Shown: positions 32,319-40,483 of the stretch, in pieces
How the letters are laid out: every line of letters starts with the position of its first letter
Numbering within the stretch: the first letter of the stretch is position 1
Source: Streptomyces tubercidicus
Lineage (GTDB): Bacteria > Actinomycetota > Actinomycetes > Streptomycetales > Streptomycetaceae
Direction of reading: 5' to 3'
Length of the DNA stretch: 64,000 nucleotides
Assembly (NCBI RefSeq): GCF_027497495.1
Contig: NZ_CP114205.1
Span: forward strand, 5,332,001-5,396,000
The notes under the pieces: model-generated
The model's database searches: none
What the model saw: the letters and a program-made list of their open reading frames with translations, nothing else
What the model was told of the DNA's origin: nothing
Translations under genes and position numbers: made by a program

Positions 32319-33703
32319 CCATCAAGCGAACACCGGTGCTGGCTGCCCGTCAGCACCGGTCCGCGACCGTCTTCATGGGCATCATCGTGCTGATTCTGGC
32401 CAGCGGCTGGACCGCTCAGCATGCGCTGTCCGCGGCCCGATGGGACGCGGAGGTCACCGGGCGCCTCTCGTACGTGTGGCTCACCCTCTTCGTGATCTTT
32501 CTGATCCAGACTCTGCTCTACCACCTCGAACGCCCCCGGCGCGTCACGGACCGTGTCGCACGCCAGCTCGACGCTCTGCATGTCGCCATCCTCATGCCGG
32601 TCTACAACGAGGACCCCGGCTATCTGCGGCTGGGACTGGAGTCGTTCCTGCGGCAGACCCGTCTGCCGGACAGCGTGCACATCGTCGACGACGGATCCAC
32701 CACCTCGGAGTACGCAGAGGTACGGGAATGGTGGCAACGAGCCGCTGCACAAAGGGGAGTCAGTACGACCTGGCAGCGGGTAACCAACCAGGGGAAGCGC
32801 CATGCGCAGGCGCATGGCGTCCGGGCGAGCCCGGAGGCACAGATCTACGTCACCGTGGACAGTGACTCCTGTCTGGCGCCGAACGCCATCCAGGAGATCC
32901 TCGCGCCCTTCGCGCGGCCCCGGGTCCAGTCCGCCGCCGGCATCGTCATCGCTACCAACAACCGGGCCAACCTGCTGGCACGCATCACCGACCTCTGGTT
33001 CGTCACCAGCCAGCTGGTCGACCGGTCGGGTCAGTCCGCTGTCGGTGCCGTCATGGTCAACTCCGGTCCGCTGGCCGCCTATCGCGCAGAGGTAGTCCGC
33101 GACAATCTCGGCTCCTACCTGGGCGAGACCTTCATGGGGAACACGGTGATGTTCTCCGACGACTCGCTGCTGACGCTCTACGCCCAGGAACGCGGGCTGA
33201 CCGTTCAGCAGCCCTCGGCGATCGTCTTCACCGCCATGCCGGAGAAGTGGAGCCATTTCACACGGATGTATCTGCGGTGGATGCGGGGCTCGACGATCCG
33301 CTCGGTGTGGCGGATGCGCTATCTCTCGCCTGCCCGCCCTGCCTTCTGGCTGCACCTGATGAGGTGGTTCCAGATGGTCATGACACAGGTGGTGACGGTG
33401 TGGCTGTTGGTCGTCGAGCCCGTCGCCTACGACAACCTGCCGCCCCTGTCGATGGTCTGGGTCCCCTTCCTCCTGGGCTGGGCGCTCGGCCTGCGATACC
33501 TCAGCATCATCCGGAGCGACGAACGCATCCGCTCTCGCGCCCTCACCTGGGTGATGATGCCGCTGGCCATCGTCATGGCCTGGACCGTGCTGCGCTGGCT
33601 CCGCTGGTACGGCATCTTCACCTGTGCCCGTACTGGTTGGAACACTCGCCAAAACGGTGCCGAAGTCGCCCTCGACACCCCACCGGCTCCAGTCGCCGCC
33701 TGA
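32315..33703 (+). CDS. Processive glycosyltransferase, hyaluronan-synthase-like (GT2)
   Basis: 462-aa membrane GT2 enzyme. Two N-terminal membrane segments (~15-33, ~48-68) precede the cytosolic GT-A domain: VYNEDPGYLRLGLES, HIVDDGST (UDP contact), VDSDSCL (DxD-type metal site) and SDDSLLTLYAQERG, which matches the GDDRxLT acceptor motif of synthases. RMYLRWMRGS stands at the Q/RxxRW position of processive enzymes. Three or more C-terminal spans then form the channel part, ending with GWNTRQ. The whole resembles class I hyaluronan/chitin synthases, which polymerise and extrude the chain. GTG start is fixed by overlap with the upstream peptide gene. With the UDP-glucose dehydrogenase downstream, a glucuronate-containing polymer is likely; the sugar pair is not certain. 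Confidence 0.87.
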   Translation: MTIKRTPVLAARQHRSATVFMGIIVLILASGWTAQHALSAARWDAEVTGRLSYVWLTLFVIFLIQTLLYHLERPRRVTDRVARQLDALHVAILMPVYNEDPGYLRLGLESFLRQTRLPDSVHIVDDGSTTSEYAEVREWWQRAAAQRGVSTTWQRVTNQGKRHAQAHGVRASPEAQIYVTVDSDSCLAPNAIQEILAPFARPRVQSAAGIVIATNNRANLLARITDLWFVTSQLVDRSGQSAVGAVMVNSGPLAAYRAEVVRDNLGSYLGETFMGNTVMFSDDSLLTLYAQERGLTVQQPSAIVFTAMPEKWSHFTRMYLRWMRGSTIRSVWRMRYLSPARPAFWLHLMRWFQMVMTQVVTVWLLVVEPVAYDNLPPLSMVWVPFLLGWALGLRYLSIIRSDERIRSRALTWVMMPLAIVMAWTVLRWLRWYGIFTCARTGWNTRQNGAEVALDTPPAPVAA

Positions 33704-33783
33704 CCCGTCCTGAAAGACCGCAGAGCCGGCCGCTCCACGCGCTGAGGCGGCCGGCCTTCACCCTTCAGAGAGAGATCCGTGCC

Positions 33784-35097
33784 ATGGCAAGCACCTCACG
33801 AACCGTCGCCGTCTTCGGTGCGGGATACATCGGCCTCGTCACCGGGGCCTGTTTCGCGGCACTGGGCCACCGCGTCGCGGTACGCGATGTGCAGCCCGAG
33901 CGCGTCAGACTGCTCAACTCAGGCGATGTGCCGATCTACGAGCCCGGCCTCGGAGAGCTGATCGCGGCGAACAAGGAGCGCCTCACCTTCACCCTCGACG
34001 CCCGTGAAGCGCTCCAGGACGCCGAGGTCGCCTACATCTGTGTGGACACACCGCCCACCGCATCCGGCGACGCCGACCTGTCACGCGTCTGGGCGGTCAT
34101 CGAGACGCTCAAGGGCGCCCCGCACCTGACCGCCGTGGTGATCAAAAGCACCGTGCCCGTGGGCACCGGCGACCGGGTCCGCTGCGCCCTGGACGACGCC
34201 GGCCTCGCCCACGTCGGCTATGCGGCGAACCCCGAATTCACCGCCGAAGGCAAGGCGGTGGAGGACTTCCTGCGCCCCGACCGCATTGTCATCGGTGCCT
34301 CCGACGCGTCAACCGCCCAGCTGATCACGGACCTTCACGACGGTGTCGACGGGCCGGTGCAGACCCTCTCGATCGCCTCGGCGGAGATGGTCAAGCTCGC
34401 CGCCAATGCCCTGCTCGCCACCAAGATCACTTTCATCAACGAGATCGCCACCGTCTGCGAGGCCACGGGCGCGGACGTCGAAGAGGTCGCCACGGCCATC
34501 GGCATGGACCACAGACTGGGCCCACACTTCCTGAAGGCCGGCCTCGGTTACGGAGGCAGCTGCTTCCCCAAGGACTCCCGCGCCCTGCGGGCCATGGCAA
34601 GCAACTCCGGATACCCCTTCCAATTGCTCAACTCCGTCATCGAGGTCAACGACCTCCAGCCCCGGCGCGCCATCCAGCGCCTCAAGACCGAACTCGGCGG
34701 CCTCAAGGGACGCCGTATCGCCCTCCTGGGCATGACCTTCAAGGCAGGAACCGACGATCTCCGCGAGGCCCCCAGCGCGGTCATCGCCGCCCGACTGCTC
34801 GCGGAGAGTGCCGAGGTGCACTGCTGGGATCCCATGGCCCGGCCCGCCGACATCGCCCCGTGGAACGCGACGGTGCGCCACTCTTCTCCGGGGGAGGCTA
34901 TGAGCGATGCGGATGCCGCCATCGTGGTGACCGAGTGGCCGGAACTCAAGACCGTCGACTGGTCGGCAGCGGGCCGCTCCATGCGTCGCCGTGTTCTCTT
35001 CGACGGCCGGAATGTCCTCGACCCCAACACGATGGCCTCTGCTGGTTTCCTCTACATGAGCGTGGGCCGCGCCACGGTCCTCCCAGATGCTGAGTGA
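33784..35097 (+). CDS. ugd: UDP-glucose 6-dehydrogenase
   Basis: 437-aa enzyme oxidising UDP-glucose to UDP-glucuronate with two NAD+. The N-terminal loop GAGYIGLVTG binds NAD, CVDTPP and KSTVPVGT are conserved, GLGYGGSCFPKD carries the catalytic Cys260, and the C-terminal UDP-binding domain shows LLGMTFKAGTDDLREAPS. ATG at 33784 follows a GAGAGA-type site. It lies 80 bp after the glycosyltransferase in the same direction, so it most likely supplies UDP-glucuronate to it. 437 aa is normal for the family and all catalytic positions look intact. Confidence 0.95.
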   Translation: MASTSRTVAVFGAGYIGLVTGACFAALGHRVAVRDVQPERVRLLNSGDVPIYEPGLGELIAANKERLTFTLDAREALQDAEVAYICVDTPPTASGDADLSRVWAVIETLKGAPHLTAVVIKSTVPVGTGDRVRCALDDAGLAHVGYAANPEFTAEGKAVEDFLRPDRIVIGASDASTAQLITDLHDGVDGPVQTLSIASAEMVKLAANALLATKITFINEIATVCEATGADVEEVATAIGMDHRLGPHFLKAGLGYGGSCFPKDSRALRAMASNSGYPFQLLNSVIEVNDLQPRRAIQRLKTELGGLKGRRIALLGMTFKAGTDDLREAPSAVIAARLLAESAEVHCWDPMARPADIAPWNATVRHSSPGEAMSDADAAIVVTEWPELKTVDWSAAGRSMRRRVLFDGRNVLDPNTMASAGFLYMSVGRATVLPDAE

Positions 35098-35267
35098 TGT
35101 TCCTCGTTGCTGTGGAGCCGGCAACGGAGGTCCCGCGCTCTGAGCTTGGGAATCAGGGGGCTTACGCCTATCCAGTGCCTCTCTGGCCGGCAAAGACACC
35201 GTATTAGGGGCGGGTGGGGGGCCAGCTGATCTCTGCCCCTTGTTGACCGTGGCCCTCCAGCCTCTCT

Positions 35268-35298
35268 GGCACGGCACTGGCACGGCACTGGCACGGTG
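35268..35298. repeat. Three tandem copies of GGCACGGCACT
   Basis: An 11-bp unit repeated nearly three times in the 250-bp gap between the convergent ugd and phosphotransferase genes. No gene is seen in that gap. Confidence 0.6.
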
Positions 35299-35351
35299 GG
35301 TGCAGCGGCCGCGGACGCGAGCGTTCCTGATTGCGGATGTGCTGTCGTGCC

Positions 35352-36215
35352 TCAGCGGTAGTCGGCCAGGCCGTCCGCCAGTTCCCCCTCGTCGCCGTCG
35401 CGGACGGCATAGAGGGCCTGCTGCAGAGCGAATGTGCCGCGGATCGCGACAATGCGGGTGGTGAGTCCGTTGTCCGACCAGCCGCCCAGGGCGAGTACTT
35501 GCTCCAGGAGGCCGTGGCCGTAGCTGGCACCGATGGCTGCGAGATCCTCGGCCGGGTCGCTGAGGGTGACATCGTCCCAGTCGAGCACTCCGGCGAGGCG
35601 CGGCAGGCCGTGATCCCACTCCCACAGGACGTTCTCGGCACCGAGGTCACCATGCACCACTGCTCGTGTGAGGTGGGGAAGGCCGTCGAGAGCGGTGAGT
35701 TCCCGTTCGGCCCGTAGGCGCCCGTTGTCGGACATCAGCACGAACAACTCCGAGCGCACGTTATCCGCGAACCGCCGCCACCGGCCTTCCTGTGCGTGAG
35801 GCAGAGCCACCCGCACCGACTCGTCCGCGCCAGCTCGGTCCAGGCCGGCCAGCAGCGTCGCGTACTGCGCCGCCACGGCGCCGGCCACATGGGCATCGTT
35901 GAGCGCGTCGGCCTCCAACGGTTCCCCAGGAATGCGGCTGAGCATCAGGAACGGCGCCTCGTCGGTGCCGTCGGCTCCACCCTGCACCAGTGGCTCAGGC
36001 GTGCGGAAGCCGAGGTCGAGCCTGGCAAGTGCGCGTAAAGCGGCCACCCGCTCGGGCAGCCGGGCAGCCGCACCGCGGGTACGGGGCAGGCACACGACGC
36101 GCTCTGAGCCAATCACCACGGTGTGGAATTGACCCTGGCGTACGGCAAGATCGCCAGGTTTGTCGTCAGGCAGCAGGCGGCGCAGCAGCGCGTGATGCGT
36201 TGTACGGATGTTCAC
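35352..36215 (-). CDS. Aminoglycoside-phosphotransferase-family kinase
   Basis: 287-aa APH/choline-kinase fold protein. The catalytic loop VVHGDLGAENVLW and the metal-binding LDWDDVTLSDPAEDLA are intact. The N-lobe is short, with no obvious glycine loop but a hydrophobic TVVIGSERVVCLPR strand. I chose the GTG at 36215 because AGAGG lies upstream and the protein-like sequence begins there; the frame remains open further upstream but reads as non-coding. The family phosphorylates antibiotics, homoserine, macrolides or other small alcohols; the substrate is unknown. Monocistronic, convergent with ugd. Confidence 0.82.
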   Translation of the reverse strand: MNIRTTHHALLRRLLPDDKPGDLAVRQGQFHTVVIGSERVVCLPRTRGAAARLPERVAALRALARLDLGFRTPEPLVQGGADGTDEAPFLMLSRIPGEPLEADALNDAHVAGAVAAQYATLLAGLDRAGADESVRVALPHAQEGRWRRFADNVRSELFVLMSDNGRLRAERELTALDGLPHLTRAVVHGDLGAENVLWEWDHGLPRLAGVLDWDDVTLSDPAEDLAAIGASYGHGLLEQVLALGGWSDNGLTTRIVAIRGTFALQQALYAVRDGDEGELADGLADYR

Positions 36216-36693
36216 GAGAGTGACCTCTGGATCTTTCGACGACACGAAGGTGACAGCCCCGAGAGTGCTGCCACGCCACTTTGGCGAGAGGGCGTCCGCC
36301 CCAGCGGATTCCTTTCTCGCTGCGGATGCGGGCACGTTCCTTGCGCTGGGCGGTGAGCACGTCGGTGGTACGAGACAACCACGGACGACGCCGACCAAAG
36401 AGCTGACGCAACGACGCCAGAGGTCGGGGCGTTGCATGTTGAGCGCTGGTTCACGCCATTCGATGAGAGGTGCTTCATCCACCCGTATGCGGCTAAGGGC
36501 TGTCCCTTAGCGAAGCCGTAGAGCGCCAGAGCGTGACGTAATGGAGGCGTCGAAGCTATCGGCGAACGACCTTTACCGCTCCTCCGCGGAAAGGACTTGG
36601 GCTCATCGTTCGCTTCGCGCCCCCGAACCGTCTGTCGCGGCCTCGGCAGGAGTCATGCTGCAGCAAGGGCTGTTCGGCTGCCGCTCATTAAGG
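36216..36693. other. Non-coding gap with a small palindrome
   Basis: 480 bp with no convincing gene. CTAAGGG-CTGT-CCCTTAG at 36493-36510 is a perfect 7-bp inverted repeat and could be the terminator of the oxygenase pair (200 bp downstream of it) or a mobile-element footprint. I see no transposase remnant that I can name. Confidence 0.4.
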
Positions 36694-37464
36694 TCAGACG
36701 GGCGGCATCAGATCGCTCTCGCTGATGGTGTATGCCAGCAGAGGGTAGGTGAAGTCCGTTTCATTGTTCTCACGGCGGCGTAGTCGGTAAAACTCGCTCT
36801 TCTGCTCATCGTCGGCCGACATGAGGCGCGCACCCTGCGGGAGGTATACATGTCCGTCGCGAAACCGAACGAAGGTCTTTGACGTTCGAAAGGTTACGCC
36901 CAACCATTGGTTGTCCGCCGCCGGGGCGGGTTTGTCCAGTACGATCTTGTGCCTGAGTCGCCGATTCGCGTGGACAGAAAACGCGACGACACTGTTGTGG
37001 GCGAGGGGGATTTCGAACTTCTCGCCACCGGACCCCTTTGATTCGAAGATCAGCTTCCTTGGTGGGCTCGCTTCGGGATGTTGGTAGCAGGAGAAGACGG
37101 CGATAAACGACTCGTCGGCCAGGTCGAGGGCTTGGTCGGAATGGATGCCCATGGTTTTGTAAGCGTTCGTGTAGTTCTCGACGAGTGCGTTGTTGAAGCC
37201 GACCGAAAGCGCTGCACGTTCTTGAATCTGTTGCGCCAGCCGTTCGTGCACTGCCCGGAAACGCTGCGTCGGGCTGCTGTATCGAGTGGTAGTGCGTACG
37301 AGAGGCACACCACCCGCCTCGTCGATCTTGGTAATTACGGCGCCTCGCCGGCCTTTTCCTACGTCTTCCAAATGAGCCGATGTGGACAGCTCCGTAAAGA
37401 GATTCTCTTCGGTCGACAAAGCGCACGAGATGATCTCATCCGAGATCCTAGACTCGGGGGGCAA
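36694..37464 (-). CDS. AlkB-like 2-oxoglutarate/Fe(II) oxygenase, short form
   Basis: 256-aa protein with the double-stranded beta-helix signatures of AlkB-type dioxygenases. NNALVENYTNAYKTMGIHSD gives the approach helix and the HxD metal ligands (His108, Asp110), LRHKIVL gives the distal His172, and LGVTFRTSKT gives Arg193, the usual 2-oxoglutarate-binding Arg. FSCYQ between them matches the core strand. It probably hydroxylates or demethylates a nucleic acid or protein, but the substrate is unknown. TTG start at 37464 follows GGGAGA at 5 nt and overlaps the 3' end of the upstream oxygenase gene by 17 nt, so the two are coupled. GC is lower than in neighbouring core genes. Confidence 0.72.
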   Translation of the reverse strand: MPPESRISDEIISCALSTEENLFTELSTSAHLEDVGKGRRGAVITKIDEAGGVPLVRTTTRYSSPTQRFRAVHERLAQQIQERAALSVGFNNALVENYTNAYKTMGIHSDQALDLADESFIAVFSCYQHPEASPPRKLIFESKGSGGEKFEIPLAHNSVVAFSVHANRRLRHKIVLDKPAPAADNQWLGVTFRTSKTFVRFRDGHVYLPQGARLMSADDEQKSEFYRLRRRENNETDFTYPLLAYTISESDLMPPV

Positions 37465-38731
37465 CGTAGTCTCCCGTGTTCATGCTGAAGAGGAAGTTGT
37501 CGCCGTAATCAATGAAGGACGAGGTTCTGTTCTCCTCGGCGTACAGTCTGCGCAGTTCGTTCATGCCGGCCGGTGTGGGTGGCCCCAGTTTCACCAGCTC
37601 TTCGGCCAGTTTGAGGAACGTGTGGCCGTTCTTGTGAACGGCTTCGGCGCTCGAACAGCGCACCACGTATCCCAGGCGGGTCGGGAGCAACTCGGCGTCC
37701 AACGTCGAGGGCCGGATTTCGTGCGTATACAGGCGGTTGGTGGACAGCGGCATGAAGAACACGGAGCCGGGGTGGAGGGTCAGGGTGAACTGCGGGGGGA
37801 GCGCGACTCCTTCGCGCTTTTCGGTCGGGTCCTTGAGGCGAAAGTGGAGTTTGGTCAGCCCGCTGGCACCCTTCGCACCGTAGTCAAAGGCGTCTTCGGT
37901 CAGCGGCTGCAGCTTGTCGAGCCGGTCATAGAAGGTGCAGAAGGCCATGATGCCGTTGACGGGCATGTCCTTGGTCTTGTCGGCATGGGCCGAGATCTTG
38001 GCCTTGGACTGCTTGCGCTTGGTCGTGGCGCGGGTGTTGTGGTAGATCTGAGCGAGGACGTGATTGAGGGGTGCCTGGTTCCGGAAGACGGCGGCGGCCT
38101 CGCGGTTCAGAGCCTCGACGATGCGCGTGTCGGTCGGGCGAAAGCTCTCGGTCGGCCCCGAGAGATTCGTGGAGCACCGGAGCAGGCGGAAATGCAGTTC
38201 ATCACCGTTTCGTGTGACGGGCGTCAGATAGATTCCGCTGCGATGGGCTGTTCCAGGCTTGGTGGACTCCGTCAGGGACTGGAATGCGTGCTCCGCACGG
38301 ATCCGTCCGAAGTGATCGTCGCCGAGTTCGAAAAAGCGTCGGTAGTACACGCCAACGCCGTGTACGCGGATGGGGACTCGGCCGAGGCCGACGAGGGTCC
38401 AAGGTTTGTCGACGTCCTCGTGGGAACCGTGTGACAGCTCCCGGATAATGAATACCCGGGCCGCCGCCTGCAGTTGGCGGCCACTGATCCCGGATATATC
38501 GCCACACAGGTAGACGGTCTTCTGCGCGAGGTCGGGCGAACCAGAAGCAAGATCCTCTGGCGTGATGGTGGACCCGAAGAAGTCCCTGATCAAGTCGTTA
38601 TCTTGCAACATCGAAGGCGCAACCAAGATGTTGCCCGCATCCTCGATGCGGGCTTCTGCCGACTCGGTTGTGTACATCAAACGGTACCTGTCATTCGCAG
38701 ATCTCGGCGGATTACTCAAAACCGTGGACAT
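37448..38731 (-). CDS. AlkB-like 2-oxoglutarate/Fe(II) oxygenase, long form
   Basis: 427-aa protein. The C-terminal half parallels the shorter neighbour: NHVLAQIYHNTRAT, ISAHADKTKDMP with ligands His249 and Asp251, NGIMAFCTFYD, SVFFMPLSTNRLYTHEIRPS with His337, and LGYVVRCSS with Arg358. The N-terminal ~200 residues form an extra region of unknown nature (includes VGVYYRRFFELGDDHFGRI and HFRLLRCSTNLSG), perhaps for substrate recognition. Start is uncertain: AAGGAG lies 14 nt before the ATG at 38731, and a GTG at 38746 is an alternative. First gene of a two-gene operon. Lower GC suggests transfer. Confidence 0.7.
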   Translation of the reverse strand: MSTVLSNPPRSANDRYRLMYTTESAEARIEDAGNILVAPSMLQDNDLIRDFFGSTITPEDLASGSPDLAQKTVYLCGDISGISGRQLQAAARVFIIRELSHGSHEDVDKPWTLVGLGRVPIRVHGVGVYYRRFFELGDDHFGRIRAEHAFQSLTESTKPGTAHRSGIYLTPVTRNGDELHFRLLRCSTNLSGPTESFRPTDTRIVEALNREAAAVFRNQAPLNHVLAQIYHNTRATTKRKQSKAKISAHADKTKDMPVNGIMAFCTFYDRLDKLQPLTEDAFDYGAKGASGLTKLHFRLKDPTEKREGVALPPQFTLTLHPGSVFFMPLSTNRLYTHEIRPSTLDAELLPTRLGYVVRCSSAEAVHKNGHTFLKLAEELVKLGPPTPAGMNELRRLYAEENRTSSFIDYGDNFLFSMNTGDYVAPRV

Positions 38732-38790
38732 AACAATGGCCCGCACTCCTTCATTTGCGTCGCGAAGCGTAAACGAAAGGAGGCGGACCG

Positions 38791-39015
38791 TTGAACCTTG
38801 ATGCTCTCACGGGGCTCGGCAGCGGGCAACGGATTCTGCTGTACGGGCGGTGTGCGGAGCTGCTCGGCGAGGTCGTGAGGCCGGGCGGACGGCCTGCGGC
38901 GATCGGGCTGTACCAGTTGCTGATACTGGTTGGTCCGCCTGATGCGCAAGATCCTCACGGTCCGGTACGAACACCAACCAGCACTCGTCCATCTTCCACC
39001 CCTGTGAGTCCCTAA
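38791..39015 (+). CDS. Small hypothetical protein with an ideal ribosome binding site
   Basis: 74-codon frame from a TTG at 38791 preceded by AAAGGAGG at 7 nt, an almost perfect anti-16S match. The first ~45 residues (LGSGQRILLYGRCAELLGEVV, then IGLYQLLILVG) have normal GC-rich codon use; the last 30 are Pro/Thr/Ser-rich and look like run-on sequence, so the gene may be truncated. It is divergent from the oxygenase operon across 59 bp. No family recognised. Confidence 0.35.
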   Translation: MNLDALTGLGSGQRILLYGRCAELLGEVVRPGGRPAAIGLYQLLILVGPPDAQDPHGPVRTPTSTRPSSTPVSP

Positions 39016-39028
39016 GCGCGGTACACAC

Positions 39029-39245
39029 CCGCCACCGGCTCATCGCCAACCGCCAGGCCACCGTGCGCACCCATGCCTCAGGCGCGCCACTCCCATCCAG
39101 CTCGGTCCGCCGCTCCCAGGCACGGGCGAACGCCTTCCTGCACCACGTCCTGGGACTCCGCGAAACCACCGGTCATCGCGTACAACTGCCCCGTAAGCCG
39201 GCCAACGCTCCCGCTGTAGAACGCATCGAACTCCCGCTCATTCAT
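39029..39245 (-). pseudogene. ECF sigma factor relic (SigE-like), frameshifted
   Basis: On the minus strand the start MNEREFDAFYSGSVGRL and continuation LYAMTGGFAESQDVVQE are region 2 of a SigE-family ECF sigma factor. Around 39133 the frame shifts by one base (an extra G in GAAGGCGTTC), and the sense continues in another frame as AFARAWERR ... APEAWVRTVAWRLAMSRWR. After that, region 4 is missing and unrelated sequence follows. It is a remnant, not a working sigma factor. Confidence 0.7.
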
Positions 39246-39410
39246 GCCGCGCCCCGGCGGATCCACTCAGACACCGCCGCACGGACCCCACCTCTGAACA
39301 CGGCCACGGACACCTGACGCACGCCGCCCCGGGCATGCCACGGGCAGACGAACTGGTGATGGGCGCCATCCCGCTCCCTTCGGTACTCCTGCTGCGGCCG
39401 ACGTACATCG

Positions 39411-40184
39411 GTGCTTACGCACACGCCCACCCCTCTGGTGACAGGCGCTCGATCACGAGCGCGCGACGCGGGCCGGGCCGCTGCCCTGCTCGTCTGGATT
39501 GCCTCCCGCCCGCGCACCGGTCACCGGCTCACGGCGTTCTTCGCGACGCTCTATTACGCCGGGCTCCGCCCTGAGGAGGCGGTCGCACTCCGCGTCGAGG
39601 ACGCCGTTCTCCCCTCCACCGGTTGGGGTGAACTCCGGGTGCACACCGCAGCGCCCGAGGTCGGCAAGCAGTGGACGGACGACGGCGAGGTCCACGAGAC
39701 CCGGGATCTGAAGGGGCGGGCGTCAGGGGACACCCGCACCGTGCCCGCGCATCCCGCCCTCGCATCGATCCTCCACACCCTCGTTGCCCAGGACCAGTTG
39801 ACAGCGGGAGATCTCTTCTTCCCCGGCGAGAAAGGCGGCCTGCTCGCCGGCTCCGTCTACCGGCGAGCCTGGGACAAGGCCCGCACGGCAGTCCTGACCG
39901 AGCGCGAGTACAGCTCGCCCGTTGGCAAGCGGGTATACGACCTCCGCCACACCTGCCTGACGACCTGGCTCAACCACGGCATCCCGCCGGCACAGGTCGC
40001 CGAGTGGGCAGGCAACAGCGTCCCGGTGCTGCTTTCCACCTACGCGCGCTGCATCACCGGACAGACCGTTGAACTCCAGCAGCGCATCGAGGGGCCTCAG
40101 AAGCTCCCGGATGCGCCATTGGTTCCAGGCCCCAGGGGCTCGCTCTCACCGCCGCTTCCCAGGGCGCCGGGCCGCGCCCGCTGA
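39411..40184 (+). pseudogene. Truncated tyrosine integrase (C-terminal catalytic part)
   Basis: 257 codons encode only the catalytic domain of a Streptomyces tRNA-targeting integrase: FFATLYYAGLRPEEAVALR with the box I Arg, VYDLRHTCLTTWLNHG with the box II Arg-His, and VAEWAGNSVPVLLSTYARC with the nucleophilic Tyr. A complete enzyme of this type has about 150 more residues for arm- and core-binding; here homology begins abruptly near 39470. It reads toward the tRNA-Arg gene 300 bp away, the normal relation of an integrase to its attachment site, so it marks the edge of a decayed integrative element. Confidence 0.8.
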
Positions 40185-40452
40185 TTGCGACGGCGACAGG
40201 GCTCACACGGCAGGGCCCGGCTTCGGCCGGGCTCTCTGCCTATGCCCGTATGCCGAGTGGGCGAGGAGGGCCGCCTCGGTCCTCGGAAGCCGGGCGCTCC
40301 ATGCCACCGGGCACGCCGAAACTTCGGGAAGTTTTCGGGAAGAACAGCCGCCGAAACCCGCCCTGGACCGGTTCCAGCCGGACGGGTCGGCCTCCTCCGC
40401 CCCCGGTGCCCGACGGCCTGGCGAGGCCACCGAACACCCCCTGACCAGCAAA

Positions 40453-40477
40453 AAGACCCTCCCAGGAGGAGGGTCTT
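40453..40477 (-). terminator. Rho-independent terminator of the tRNA-Arg gene
   Basis: AAGACCCTCC pairs with GGAGGGTCTT around a 5-nt loop; on the minus strand it is followed by TTTTGC, giving a U-run. It lies 7 bp past the tRNA 3' end. Confidence 0.8.
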
Positions 40478-40483
40478 GCGGAG

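Noticed and set aside
36216..36482. N-terminal extension of the phosphotransferase or transposase relic on the minus strand
   Set aside because: Codon composition is not protein-like, no family is recognisable, and a good start with ribosome binding site exists at 36215.
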